From positions 1 to 64,000 of the forward strand of contig CALXXE010000001.1 of NCBI GenBank assembly GCA_944392605.1: a stretch of DNA of 64,000 nt, in the 5' to 3' direction. Source of the DNA: an uncultured Clostridia bacterium (GTDB lineage: Bacteria; Bacillota; Clostridia; TANB77; CAG-508). Every line of letters starts with the position of its first letter. The stretch's first letter is position 1. The position numbers and the translations under genes were made by a program. The notes below the pieces were generated by a model. The model was not told the DNA's origin. It was given only the letters and a program-made list of their open reading frames with translations, and did no database searches. Below, piece after piece: positions 25,327 to 34,399 of this stretch.

Positions 25327-25794
25327 TTATATTTCTTTGCATACATCTATCCATTTTTCATAGTTAGATGTTTTTTCTAACTCTTCAATTGTTAATTTAA
25401 CCGCACTATTTGAACTACCACAAGCAGGATAAATTGTATCAAACCTTTTTAAAGAATCATCTAAATAAACAGTAACTCCTTCTTTTATACCGAATGGGCA
25501 GACTCCACCTACACTATGACCTATTAAGTTTTCGACCTCTGAAAAAGGTATCATCTTTGCTTTTTTATGAAATTCAGCTTTATATTTACCATTATCTATT
25601 TTACAATCTCCTGCAACTACAATCAAAATTGGTTTATATTCTACAATAAAAGATAATGTTTTTGCTATTTCTTCTTCCTTGCATCCTACAGCTTTTGCTG
25701 CTTCTTCCACAGTAGCTGAAGAAACAGGAAATTCCATTACATTATTTTCTAATCCATATTTTTTTAAATATTCCTTTGCTATTTCAAATGACAT
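25327..25794 (-). CDS. YbaK/EbsC-family aminoacyl-tRNA deacylase-like protein
   Basis: 155 residues with the YbaK core: SATVEEAAKAVGCKEEEIAKTLSFIV, VVAGDCKIDNGKY, GHSVGGVCPFGIKEGVTVYLDDSL, YPACGSSNSAVKLT. The lysine in AKTL and the GGVCPFG loop are the deacylase features; family members clear mischarged tRNA-Pro (Cys/Ala). AAGGAGAG precedes the ATG. Confidence 0.88.
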   Translation of the reverse strand: MSFEIAKEYLKKYGLENNVMEFPVSSATVEEAAKAVGCKEEEIAKTLSFIVEYKPILIVVAGDCKIDNGKYKAEFHKKAKMIPFSEVENLIGHSVGGVCPFGIKEGVTVYLDDSLKRFDTIYPACGSSNSAVKLTIEELEKTSNYEKWIDVCKEI

Positions 25795-25840
25795 CTTTTT
25801 TCTCTCCTTTAATTACTTTTATTACTCTCAATTTGCTCCT

Positions 25841-25999
25841 TTATTTTCCTTTAAAAACTAGTATTGCTTTTGCAGTTCCAGTAACTGACATAGTTACTAA
25901 TTCATAACCTTCACTTAACATTTCGTTTGATTTTTCTTCTATCTTTTTTGCCATATCCTCTGCCTTTGGAGAATATTCAATAACTTCTGTTTTATACAT
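25841..25999 (-). CDS. Small DUF4177-like protein (52 residues)
   Basis: Starts MYKTEVIEYSPKAEDMAKKI and ends LVTMSVTGTAKAILVFKGK. The pattern of a short strand, an amphipathic helix (EEKSNEMLSEGYELV) and a final AILVFK strand fits the DUF4177-type small fold. AAAGGAGGTAG precedes the ATG, so it is probably translated. It lies between the DUF3592 gene and ybaK. Function unknown. Confidence 0.7.
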   Translation of the reverse strand: MYKTEVIEYSPKAEDMAKKIEEKSNEMLSEGYELVTMSVTGTAKAILVFKGK

Positions 26000-26018
26000 A
26001 TTTTCTACCTCCTTTATT

Positions 26019-26696
26019 TTAAGTTAAATCTACTACATCTTCATTTAAAATATCTACATCTACAAAATATTGTTTTTTATTATTTGGATTTATATATACA
26101 GGAAATGTCTTTATGTTTCTTTCTTCAATTAACATTTCTGGATTAAAGTATATATTCTTACTTTTAAGTAAGTATTTTTTTCCATCTTCTGGGTTATTCC
26201 ATTCCACAATAATATTATATGGGTATCTTCCATTTACTCTAACATTTACATTTAAAATAGTCTCTGAATAAGTTGCATATACAAGTTCACCATTTTCTCT
26301 TAAGTTTTTTTCTTTCTTTTTCTTGTGTAATAAAAAAGCTAAACCTATCACACCTATTAAAAGGAATATACTTCCTATTCCTGGTAATATTAAATACACT
26401 AAATCTAATGATTTTGAACCTATTTTATTCACATCATCTTTATCATAATAAATTTCAATTTCATCCCCTACATGAAAACTAGAAGAATATCCACTAAAGC
26501 TAGATTCATGTTCTTTGCCATCTACATTATAAGATACTGTTGTTCCATTACCCGTATCTATTATTATACCTACTGTATCTACTTTATTTTTATAGTTACA
26601 TACACTAAAAAATACAATCAAACCTATTATAACAATTATTGCTCCCATAGTAGTAAATGTACCCCAAAGAAACTTTAAAGCTTTATCACCTTTCAT
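26019..26696 (-). CDS. DUF3592-domain membrane protein
   Basis: 225 residues. A first TM (about 10-32) and a second (about 100-122) bracket a DUF3592 extracytoplasmic domain (VGIIIDTGNGTTVSYNVDGKEHESSFSG, GDEIEIYYDKDDVNKI); after TM2 a soluble part follows with DGKKYLLKSKNIYF. Function unknown. Start moved to ATG 26696, which GAAAGGAAGA precedes; an ATG at 26717 sits next to the stop of the PHP gene without a good site. Confidence 0.7.
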   Translation of the reverse strand: MKGDKALKFLWGTFTTMGAIIVIIGLIVFFSVCNYKNKVDTVGIIIDTGNGTTVSYNVDGKEHESSFSGYSSSFHVGDEIEIYYDKDDVNKIGSKSLDLVYLILPGIGSIFLLIGVIGLAFLLHKKKKEKNLRENGELVYATYSETILNVNVRVNGRYPYNIIVEWNNPEDGKKYLLKSKNIYFNPEMLIEERNIKTFPVYINPNNKKQYFVDVDILNEDVVDLT

Positions 26697-26718
26697 CTTG
26701 TTTTGTCTTCCTTTCATT

Positions 26719-27606
26719 TTATAAACTTATATTTTTAATAATTTCTTTTATAACTTCATCTTCTAGTTTAAAATCTGTATTTGTAAAACCAATTTCTTTA
26801 TATACTCCTTCTTTTCTGTGGAAATCTGTCCCAACTGTTACAAACAAATCATTTTCTTTTGCAAACTTATTCCACTTGTCTGTTTCATCAATTATTTTTC
26901 CATTTGTATCTACAAACAAATAATTTGCTTCTATTCCATCTAGCTTCATTCCTCTTACTAATTTTAATATATCTTCATCTGTGAAATTATCTTGATAAAC
27001 ATATGCTACAGGATGAGCAAGTACTACTTTTCCTCCTGCTTTTCTTATAACTTCAGCTACTTCCTTTGGCGTAGGCGTTCTTTTTTCTACATATGCTGGA
27101 CAACCTTCATTCATAATAGCCTCTATAAATTCACCTTTATTTGGAATATGTCCAAAATTTAACATTAATTTTTCATTGTTCTTTTCATTTTTCACAATAT
27201 CCAATGCAATATGAGCTTTAGTCACTGAATCTATTTTATCTAATTTTTCTACATTTACTAAATATCCTAATTCATTTAACTTTTTAGCCACATTGTGTAA
27301 ATATTCATGTCTTGAATTTTTAATTCCAAATAATGTTTCTTTAAGCTCTTTATTATTCAAATCAAAATTATATCCAAGTATATGTATTCCAGCTTTTTCG
27401 TTTTTACTTGATATTTCCACGCCACAAATAAGTTTTATATTTTTACTTTTAGCATAAGAAAATAATTCTGGAGTATAACTATCAATTGTATCATGGTCTG
27501 TTATTGAAATTACTGATACTCCATTTTTCCATGCCTCATCTATTACCTCTTTAGGACTTAAAGCTCCATCTGAAATATTTGTATGTATATGTAAATCTAT
27601 TATCAT
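26719..27606 (-). CDS. PHP-domain phosphoesterase (nucleoside bisphosphate phosphatase-like)
   Basis: 295 residues. Metal-binding PHP motifs: DLHIHTNISDG at the start, SITDHDTIDSY, GVEISSK, VLAHPVAYV and VGTDFHRK near the end. The architecture is that of YciV/RnaseAM-type 3',5'-nucleoside bisphosphate phosphatases; trpH-like. Start set at ATG 27606, 8 bases after GAGGG; the ATG two codons earlier is too close to it. Followed by the DUF3592 gene after two bases. Confidence 0.85.
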   Translation of the reverse strand: MIIDLHIHTNISDGALSPKEVIDEAWKNGVSVISITDHDTIDSYTPELFSYAKSKNIKLICGVEISSKNEKAGIHILGYNFDLNNKELKETLFGIKNSRHEYLHNVAKKLNELGYLVNVEKLDKIDSVTKAHIALDIVKNEKNNEKLMLNFGHIPNKGEFIEAIMNEGCPAYVEKRTPTPKEVAEVIRKAGGKVVLAHPVAYVYQDNFTDEDILKLVRGMKLDGIEANYLFVDTNGKIIDETDKWNKFAKENDLFVTVGTDFHRKEGVYKEIGFTNTDFKLEDEVIKEIIKNISL

Positions 27607-27657
27607 TTTCATACCCTCTTATTTTAAATTTTCTACAGCCTAATAATAACACAAAGA

Positions 27658-27682
27658 AGAGCAATTTTTCAATAATTACTCT
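27658..27682 (-). terminator. Terminator of the RhuM-Doc gene
   Basis: AGAGTAATT / AATTGCTCT hairpin (one G-T pair) in the gap after the gene ending at 27700; the T run on the minus strand is weak (CTTCTTTG), but a long A run precedes. Confidence 0.5.
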
Positions 27683-27699
27683 TTTTTTATTAATTTTTT

Positions 27700-28668
27700 C
27701 TATTCACTATATAAAAAGTTCATTACTAAATCTATAATTACTTCTTTTTCTCTTGGGTTTGACTCTGCAATTAATAATGTTAAAGCTGCTAACGTATTAT
27801 TATCTATTGTTTGATTACCATTTTTATACAAAATTCCATAAAAGTTTAAGAAATATATAAATAATGTCGCTGCAATTCTTTTATTTCCATCTGCAAATAC
27901 ATGGTTTTTAACAACCAAATATAAAAAATTTGCTCCTTTTTCCTCTATACTTTTATATACATCTTTTCCTTCAAATGTTTGATAAATATTACCTATAATT
28001 GCTTCTAATCCTTTATCTCTTTCTACTGCAAATAAAGAACTTTCTTGATTAAACTTAAGTTTATTAATTATATTTATACAATCATCATACTTAATTTTTC
28101 TTTCATCTATATTTCCTTTTACTTTCTTTAAGGTTCTGTGGTCATAGTCATCTAATAAATTTAATGCTTTTGAATAACTTCCTATTACTTTTAATATTTC
28201 TTTTGCATCACTTCCTTCTAATCTCTCGTCCATTCTATTTGCTATATCAATTAACTTTATTGTTTTTTCTAAATACTCTAATCTCCTTTGGTTTACTGCA
28301 TAACCTTTTAACATATAATCTTTTAAAATTTTATTTGCCCATTTTCTAAAAGCAACACCTTGCATTGATTTTACACGATATCCAATCGAAATAATCATAT
28401 CTAGATTATAATAATCTACCATATGTGTTTGCGTTTTTCCCTCTATAGCTCCGTGTTTAGTGGTTGTTGCAAATTTTGCAATAACCTTTTCATCTTTTAG
28501 TTCTTCCTCTAATGCATTTTTTATATGTCTAGATATAACAGATTTATCTCTATTAAATAATTTAGACATTTGTTCAAGGTTGAGCCATACTGTTTCATCT
28601 TTCACATTTACTTCTAGCTTCACTCCTTGATTCTCAAAAAGAATAATTTCATTTTTCTTTTCTTCCAT
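27700..28668 (-). CDS. RhuM-Fic/Doc fusion protein
   Basis: 322 residues. Residues 1-110 match the virulence-protein RhuM family (WLNLEQMSKLFNRDKSVISRHI, THMVDYYNLDMIISIGYRVKS, FRKWANKILKDYM), a DNA/phage-associated domain. Residues about 180-322 form a Doc-like Fic domain with the active motif NHVFADGNKRIAATLF. Doc toxins phosphorylate EF-Tu and other Fic proteins AMPylate targets; the residues N/K of GNKR point to Doc-type. No antitoxin gene is adjacent, so the RhuM part may control the toxin or its own expression. AAAGGATG precedes the ATG. Confidence 0.88.
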   Translation of the reverse strand: MEEKKNEIILFENQGVKLEVNVKDETVWLNLEQMSKLFNRDKSVISRHIKNALEEELKDEKVIAKFATTTKHGAIEGKTQTHMVDYYNLDMIISIGYRVKSMQGVAFRKWANKILKDYMLKGYAVNQRRLEYLEKTIKLIDIANRMDERLEGSDAKEILKVIGSYSKALNLLDDYDHRTLKKVKGNIDERKIKYDDCINIINKLKFNQESSLFAVERDKGLEAIIGNIYQTFEGKDVYKSIEEKGANFLYLVVKNHVFADGNKRIAATLFIYFLNFYGILYKNGNQTIDNNTLAALTLLIAESNPREKEVIIDLVMNFLYSE

Positions 28669-28812
28669 ATTACCACATCCTTTTAAATTAATAGTTTATT
28701 TTAAGTTATAGTTAAATCATTGTTTGTATTTTACTAACTATTAAATATTTTGTCAATAGTTTTATTTAATTTGAAGTAAATTTTTATTTTTAAAGCAATA
28801 CATTATGCAAAA

Positions 28813-28834
28813 AAGATAGGATTTCTCCTATCTT
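28813..28834 (-). terminator. Terminator of the P-type ATPase gene
   Basis: AAGATAGGA-TTTC-TCCTATCTT hairpin followed by T run (TTTTTTGC) on the minus strand. Confidence 0.8.
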
Positions 28835-31156
28835 CTAAGCAATTTGTTTTTTCTTATAAACTTTTCTTTTAATATATATAAGCAAGTAACTTATCACTGC
28901 AAAAACTAAAGTAATAACTATTTCTTGTCTAGGTACTGGTGATAATTCAAGCAATCTGTGGAATAACAATGCTGCTACATAAAATCCAATTGCTGTCGTT
29001 GTAAATAAAAATACATGTGCTTTATTAAATGGCATACAAACTTCTTGTACTGCTAAAATACTTACAAAACCTATTAATATATACATCATAGTTGTTAATG
29101 TTCCTTGATCTATTCCTATTACATTTCCTATAAATGTTAAAATAATTATATTAAACATTATGACAATAGCAAAAGGTGCCGCGTTCGTGAGTGCCGTAGG
29201 CAAAAATGCTCCTGTGATTGGCTTTTGGTTTTTCTCAAAAGTAATAAAGAATGATGTATAACCTTCTATTACTAAATCTATCAATGTTATTTGTATTGGT
29301 ATAAATGGGAATGCTGTATTTGTTATTATGCAGAACAATGATAGTAGTACTGAATATATTGTTTTAATAAAGAATATTCTAGCTACATTCGTTATGTTAT
29401 TTACAACACGTCTACCTTCCATTAATACATCTTTTAATACACTAAAATCTGAGTTTAGAAGTACTATTTGAGACACTTGTTTTGCAGCATCTGAAGCATC
29501 AGGAAGTGTTATACTACAATCTGATTCACGAAGAGCAATAACATCATTTACACCATCACCTGTCATTGCTACTTTATGGTTTTTAGCTTGAAGTGCTTTT
29601 ACAATAATACTTTTTTGATGTGGTAATACTCTTGCAAAAATACTATATCTATCAACTAAATTTACTATTTCAGCATCTGTACTTATTGTTGATAAATCTA
29701 TATATGATTCATAATCTTCAAGCCCTGCTCTTTTAGCTATATTTGATACTGTAAGTGCATTGTCCCCAGAAATAATTTTAACATCTACACCTTGTTCTTT
29801 AAAGTAACCTAACATTTCTTTTGCGTTTCTTCTTAATGGATCTTCTAATATTACAGATGCGACTACATCTAATTTTGGCAATTCATCATCTTTAACTTGC
29901 TCTTTAGAATATCCTATTGCTAAAACTCTCTTTCCATCTTTTTGTAATTCTAAAATTCTCTCAGGCATTTTACTATCACTTTTTTCAAATAATCTTTCAG
30001 GTGCACCTACTATTACAGAACCTTCTTCTTTGAATGAAATTGCACTCCATTTTCTTTCAGATGAAAATGGTACATTATCTATTTTCTCATAATTTATATC
30101 GCCCTTAAAGTGATTTTTCATTGCTTTAAATGTTGAATTTGTATCATCCATTCCATTTACAAAAGCTACCATCATATCATTAAAAGGTTTTGGCAAAATA
30201 GCTTCATCATATAATTTAACTTCTGAAACTTTCATCTTTCCTTGTGTTATTGTCCCAGTTTTATCTAAACATATTGTATCAATATGTGCTAAAGATTCTA
30301 TACTATATAATTCTTGTACCAATACCTCTTTTTTAGCAAGTTTAATTACACCTGACTCTAAAGCAATTGTAATTAATAATACTAATCCTTTAGGAAGCAT
30401 TCCAAGAAGTGCTGCTGCTGTTGCAATAACAGACTCTGGAAGCACAGTTTCTCTAATAAAGTAAGCTTGTATAAATAATATTACTCCAACTGGTATTATT
30501 ACAAAACTTGTGAATTTTGTAACTTTTTTCATAGAATTTATTAATTCTGAATTATTATCTTTATGCTTTTTAGTTGCACTTATTATTTGATTTGCAAAGT
30601 TATCTTCTCCAACTTTCTCAACAACTGCATAACACTTACCAGAAACCACATAACTTCCTGAAAGCAATTTATCCTCTTGTCCTTTTAATATTAAATCTGA
30701 TTCTCCTGTAAGAAGTGCTTCATTAACTTCGATTTCACCATCTATTACATAAGAATCAGATGGTATTTGGTCTCCTTGTTTTAATAAAATTGTATCTCCC
30801 AAAACAACTTTTTCTATTTCTATTTCTTGTGCCTTTCCATCTCTTATAACAGTTGTTTTAGATGCTGTTAATATTGATAATTTTTTAACTAAGTTTTTTC
30901 CATGAATTTCTTGAATTATTCCAATCAATACATTTATTGTAATAATCAAAAAGAAAAATGTATTTGTATATGCACCTACTAATAAAAGTGCTATCGCAAT
31001 TATTAAATTATATAGATTAAATAATGTAAAAACATTATCTTTTATTATTTGCCAATTAGATTTTAAATTATTATTATCACTTACATTTACTTTTCCTTGT
31101 TTTGTGAGTTCTTCTACTTCAACAGTAGATAAACCTTTATACTTTTCCTCTTTCAT
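28835..31156 (-). CDS. P-type cation-translocating ATPase
   Basis: 773 residues. Actuator motif EALLTGESDL, phosphorylation site CLDKTGTITQGK, ATP-binding KRVLAIGYSK region, and the hinge MTGDGVNDVIALRESDCSITLPDASDAAKQVSQIVLLNSDF. Around eight to ten TM helices. It lacks N-terminal metal-binding cysteines and a CPx motif, so it is not a copper/zinc exporter; the layout fits the Ca2+/Mg2+-related P-ATPases like mycobacterial CtpE. Ion not proven. AAAGGAGG precedes the ATG. Confidence 0.88.
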   Translation of the reverse strand: MKEEKYKGLSTVEVEELTKQGKVNVSDNNNLKSNWQIIKDNVFTLFNLYNLIIAIALLLVGAYTNTFFFLIITINVLIGIIQEIHGKNLVKKLSILTASKTTVIRDGKAQEIEIEKVVLGDTILLKQGDQIPSDSYVIDGEIEVNEALLTGESDLILKGQEDKLLSGSYVVSGKCYAVVEKVGEDNFANQIISATKKHKDNNSELINSMKKVTKFTSFVIIPVGVILFIQAYFIRETVLPESVIATAAALLGMLPKGLVLLITIALESGVIKLAKKEVLVQELYSIESLAHIDTICLDKTGTITQGKMKVSEVKLYDEAILPKPFNDMMVAFVNGMDDTNSTFKAMKNHFKGDINYEKIDNVPFSSERKWSAISFKEEGSVIVGAPERLFEKSDSKMPERILELQKDGKRVLAIGYSKEQVKDDELPKLDVVASVILEDPLRRNAKEMLGYFKEQGVDVKIISGDNALTVSNIAKRAGLEDYESYIDLSTISTDAEIVNLVDRYSIFARVLPHQKSIIVKALQAKNHKVAMTGDGVNDVIALRESDCSITLPDASDAAKQVSQIVLLNSDFSVLKDVLMEGRRVVNNITNVARIFFIKTIYSVLLSLFCIITNTAFPFIPIQITLIDLVIEGYTSFFITFEKNQKPITGAFLPTALTNAAPFAIVIMFNIIILTFIGNVIGIDQGTLTTMMYILIGFVSILAVQEVCMPFNKAHVFLFTTTAIGFYVAALLFHRLLELSPVPRQEIVITLVFAVISYLLIYIKRKVYKKKQIA

Positions 31157-31228
31157 TCTTCCTCCTTTATCAATTTCTATAGTAGATTTTTACATTACCT
31201 TTACTTTATATCACAAAACAATAAAAAA

Positions 31229-31254
31229 GAATAGTCTTTTTTAAAAACTATTCT
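31229..31254 (-). terminator. Terminator after the DUF362 gene
   Basis: AGAATAGT / ACTATTCT hairpin with TTTTTT on the minus strand; ends the MerR-controlled run. Confidence 0.7.
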
Positions 31255-31306
31255 CTATTTTTTATTAAAATTTTCTTAATTTGTTGAAAAATGTATATTT
31301 ATCTAA

Positions 31307-32191
31307 TTAATCTATATTAATTAATTCATAGTTTGTTGTTCCAAAACCTAATTCTTCTGCTGCTTCTATTGTATGTGTTCCATGTCTTGAAGTTACTCTT
31401 TCTAAGAAATGGTCTTTTCCTGGATCATCTGATTGTTCTACTAAATCCATGCAAGCTCTATCTATTGCAATTGGGTCAGTAGATATTAAAATACCTATAT
31501 CTTTCATACAAGGATCTTCTGCAACTGCACAACAATCGCAATCTACTGATATATTTTTCATTACATTTATATACACAATTCTTCCTTTAAATAAATTGTG
31601 AACTGATGATGCTGCATCTGCCATTGACTCTAAAAATTTATCTTGCTCTGGTAAGTTATTCCATATTTCATATTGATTTTTACTTTGTCCAGCTGAATGT
31701 ATCCATGATTTTCCTTCTGATGAAGCACAACCTATAGATAATTGTTTTAATGCTCCGCCATATCCTCCCATTGGATGTCCTTTAAAATGTGATAGCACAA
31801 GCATTGAGTCATAATTGTCTATGTTTTTACCAACAAAATTTTCTTTTAGAACTTTTCCATTTGGTATCTCTAATACTTTATCTGGACCTTCTTCATCCAT
31901 CAAATCTACATTAAAATATTTATTCCAATTATGTTCTTCTAATAATTTTTTATGCTTTTCACTTGAATTTCTTGCTCCTTCATAAGCTGTATTACATTCT
32001 ACAACTGTTCCATTAACATGCTCTACCATTTGTTTTACAAACTCTGGTCTTAAATAATTTTGATTTCCTTCTTCTCCTGAATGTAATTTTACTGCTACTT
32101 TTCCAGGTAACTTTACTCCTAATTTTTCGTAAAGTCTAATCATTGATTCTGGAGTTATTTCCTTTGTAAAGTATACTTTTGCTTTTTCCAA
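31307..32191 (-). CDS. DUF362-domain protein
   Basis: 294 residues. The family pattern is visible: KVYFTKEITPESMIRLYEKLG, KVAVKLHSGEEGNQNYLRPEFV, NTAYEGARNS, VLSHFKGHPMGGYGGALKQLSIGC, and the cysteine run VDCDCCAVAEDPC which could bind a metal or cluster; ISTDPIAIDRACMDLV closes it. DUF362 proteins often carry ferredoxin domains; here only CDCC is left. Start taken at TTG 32191 because AAAGGAAAGGTGAT precedes it and GTG 32200 overlaps that site; homologues begin near MEKAKVYF. Last gene of the MerR run. Confidence 0.75.
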   Translation of the reverse strand: MEKAKVYFTKEITPESMIRLYEKLGVKLPGKVAVKLHSGEEGNQNYLRPEFVKQMVEHVNGTVVECNTAYEGARNSSEKHKKLLEEHNWNKYFNVDLMDEEGPDKVLEIPNGKVLKENFVGKNIDNYDSMLVLSHFKGHPMGGYGGALKQLSIGCASSEGKSWIHSAGQSKNQYEIWNNLPEQDKFLESMADAASSVHNLFKGRIVYINVMKNISVDCDCCAVAEDPCMKDIGILISTDPIAIDRACMDLVEQSDDPGKDHFLERVTSRHGTHTIEAAEELGFGTTNYELINID

Positions 32192-32259
32192 GGTAATCAC
32201 CTTTCCTTTCTTTTTATATTATTTTATTTTTATTCATTTTTAATTAATTATTCAAAAGT

Positions 32260-32643
32260 TTATGGTTCTTGCATAAAATCTTTTCTTTTTCCTTTTACTA
32301 TTTCATCATATATTTCTATTTTATAGTTTATTCTATCTATTGTATCATTTATATCTTTTTGTCTTTTTAATAAAATCTCTCTTTGACCTTCTAATAATTG
32401 TTTTCTTTCTTTTGCCGTTTCCGGTCCTTCATTCATTAATTTTACATATTTACTTAATACTTCTATTGATAATCCTGCATTTCTCATGCATTTTATAAAT
32501 TCTATCCACCTACATGAACTTTCATCAAAGTCTCTTATTCCACTTTTATTTCTTGGAACTCTTGGTATTAATCCTTCTTTTTCATAATATCTTATTGTAT
32601 CTGGCGTTAAATCATATTTTTTACTTACTTCTGCTATTGTCAT
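32260..32643 (-). CDS. MerR-family regulator (AdhR/NmlR-like)
   Basis: 127 residues: winged HTH AEVSKKYDLTPDTIRYYEKEGLIPR, DFDESSCRWIEFIKCMRNAGLSIEVL, then a coiled-coil dimer helix. No metal-binding C-terminal cysteines; there are cysteines at 44 and 52, and position 52 is where B. subtilis AdhR has its redox-active cysteine (family knowledge). It is encoded in the run that starts at the MerR-type promoter 35172-35202, so autoregulation is likely. Start at ATG 32643 after GGAGAG. Confidence 0.88.
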   Translation of the reverse strand: MTIAEVSKKYDLTPDTIRYYEKEGLIPRVPRNKSGIRDFDESSCRWIEFIKCMRNAGLSIEVLSKYVKLMNEGPETAKERKQLLEGQREILLKRQKDINDTIDRINYKIEIYDEIVKGKRKDFMQEP

Positions 32644-32694
32644 TTTACATCTCTCCATAGATTAGATTTATTTTTAATTTATTATAAATACCTT

Positions 32695-33327
32695 TTACAA
32701 TATATCTTTTACTAACTCTGGTATTTCTGTAAAAGAATTTATATAATATTCTGTTTTTAAGTCTTTACCAAAACCATATCTTGCTTGAATAAACGGAACT
32801 TTTGCAATTTTTGTAGCTTCAAAGTCTTTTATCGTATCTCCAACATATACATATTTATCTAAACTATAATCTTTAATCACTTTTAAAATTGCTTCCGCCT
32901 TTGTAATTCCTAGTTCTCCAGCAGCATAGTATGCTGTAAAATATTTTTCCAATTTAGATGTTGTTAAAAAAGCTTCAATATATCCTCTATTATCTATATT
33001 ACTAACTATAAAAAATTCATATTCATCTTTTAACCTTATAAAAGTATCTTCTATACCCTCGTAGATTATTCCTCCATTTTCTTCTAAATCACGATTTTTA
33101 ATTGCTGATACCTCTACTATAAGAGGTAAAGCATCTTCTGTATCTATAGTTGGAAAATACTGGCTTGCTGCCTCTATAACATTGCATCCAAACACTTTAC
33201 AAATTGTATCTCTACTAACTTTTGGTAAATTGTGCTTTTTTGCTATTTCATTTACACTTTTATATGTACTCTCTGTGGGATCCCAAAGTGTTCCATCCAA
33301 ATCAAAAATAATACCTTTTTTTATCAT
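32695..33327 (-). CDS. HAD-superfamily hydrolase
   Basis: 210 residues with the HAD core: FDLDGTLWDP (nucleophile Asp), FIVSNIDNRGY (motif II), ITKAEAILKVI (motif III Lys) and VYVGDTIKDFEAT (motif IV). A helical cap (types C1/PGP-like) sits between motifs I and II. Phosphatase-like; substrate unknown. Start set at ATG 33327, following AAAGGCAGG. Confidence 0.85.
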   Translation of the reverse strand: MIKKGIIFDLDGTLWDPTESTYKSVNEIAKKHNLPKVSRDTICKVFGCNVIEAASQYFPTIDTEDALPLIVEVSAIKNRDLEENGGIIYEGIEDTFIRLKDEYEFFIVSNIDNRGYIEAFLTTSKLEKYFTAYYAAGELGITKAEAILKVIKDYSLDKYVYVGDTIKDFEATKIAKVPFIQARYGFGKDLKTEYYINSFTEIPELVKDIL

Positions 33328-33390
33328 ATTTACCTGCCTTTTATAAATCATATTTTTACTTACACTATTGTTAATTCCTAATACACTTGT

Positions 33391-33870
33391 TTATATAATA
33401 CTATTTTCTCCTATGTTTCTTTTCAATATTTCTAATGCATTTTTGTTTCTTTCATATCCATGTGTAGAAGCACAGTATTCTTTTAAAACATAAACATCAT
33501 ATCCATTTTCGAATAAATCCAATGCTGTCTTTAAGACACATGCCGCTGTATCAATTCCACATAAATAAATTTTATCTATTTCATTTTTCTCTATATAATT
33601 TTTTAAGTCATTATTTAAAGCTGTATAAGTTTTCTTGTCAAAAACTTTATTTTTTTTCGTTTTTACAACTATTTCTTTATCGTCTTCTATACATCCATAA
33701 TAATTTAATTTTTTTACAAATAGACTTTCTTTTGTATTTATAAATCTAGTAAAAACAATGTCATTATATTTTTCACTTTCTACAAGAGTATTTATCTTTT
33801 CTATTAAAAACTCTGTGTTTTTATTTATAAATGCTTTTTGCATATCAATTACTAATAATAAGGATTTCAT
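33391..33870 (-). CDS. Isochorismatase-like cysteine hydrolase
   Basis: 159 residues: LLLVIDMQKAFI (catalytic Asp), the Lys of VVKTKKNKVFDKKTYTALNND, and IYLCGIDTAACVLKTALDLFENGYDVYVL with the nucleophilic Cys. Related to nicotinamidases and ureidoacrylate hydrolases. AGGAG precedes the ATG. Confidence 0.88.
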   Translation of the reverse strand: MKSLLLVIDMQKAFINKNTEFLIEKINTLVESEKYNDIVFTRFINTKESLFVKKLNYYGCIEDDKEIVVKTKKNKVFDKKTYTALNNDLKNYIEKNEIDKIYLCGIDTAACVLKTALDLFENGYDVYVLKEYCASTHGYERNKNALEILKRNIGENSII

Positions 33871-33878
33871 TTTTTCTC

Positions 33879-34394
33879 CTATTCTACTTTTTTAATATTA
33901 AATTTGTAAAGACTAACCATTGCTCCTAACATTTCAATTATTGTAGCTACTAATCCTGCATACGCTTGCACTACTATATTATAAATAATATAAAGTGAGC
34001 AAGATATTATATCAGCAATTCTAACAATTTTTAAATTTCCATTCCATACAGCGATACTATATAACACCATAGCTAACATAGGTAATAAACTTATCAATCC
34101 CTCAAATGAAATTAACGATAATGTTATCATAAGTGCTACAATAATTATTAGTAAATATAAAGGTGGTCTTTTGTTTTCATATCTTTTAAATATAAAATTT
34201 CTAATCATAGAAGTTAAATTCATTAAGCATCCTGTATATGCTTCTGGTCCTAAAAATGCATATTGAATTGCATATAACAAACTTGAAAACATTTGATATT
34301 TTAATAATTTCTTTTTTTCATTTTTTTGAAAACTAATAATTAAAACTATTAATGCAATAGTTCCAAAAATTTGCGCTATTACAAAATTTACCAT
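33879..34394 (-). CDS. YgjV-like inner-membrane protein
   Basis: 171 residues with five or so TM helices; the start IAQIFGTIALIVLIISFQKNEKKKLLKYQMFSSLLYAIQYAFLG and the tail IADIISCSLYIIYNI match the YgjV family. Function unknown. Its ATG lies six bases after the stop of the CMD-cupin gene with a weak site AAAGG. Confidence 0.8.
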   Translation of the reverse strand: MVNFVIAQIFGTIALIVLIISFQKNEKKKLLKYQMFSSLLYAIQYAFLGPEAYTGCLMNLTSMIRNFIFKRYENKRPPLYLLIIIVALMITLSLISFEGLISLLPMLAMVLYSIAVWNGNLKIVRIADIISCSLYIIYNIVVQAYAGLVATIIEMLGAMVSLYKFNIKKVE

Positions 34395-34399
34395 CTTTA

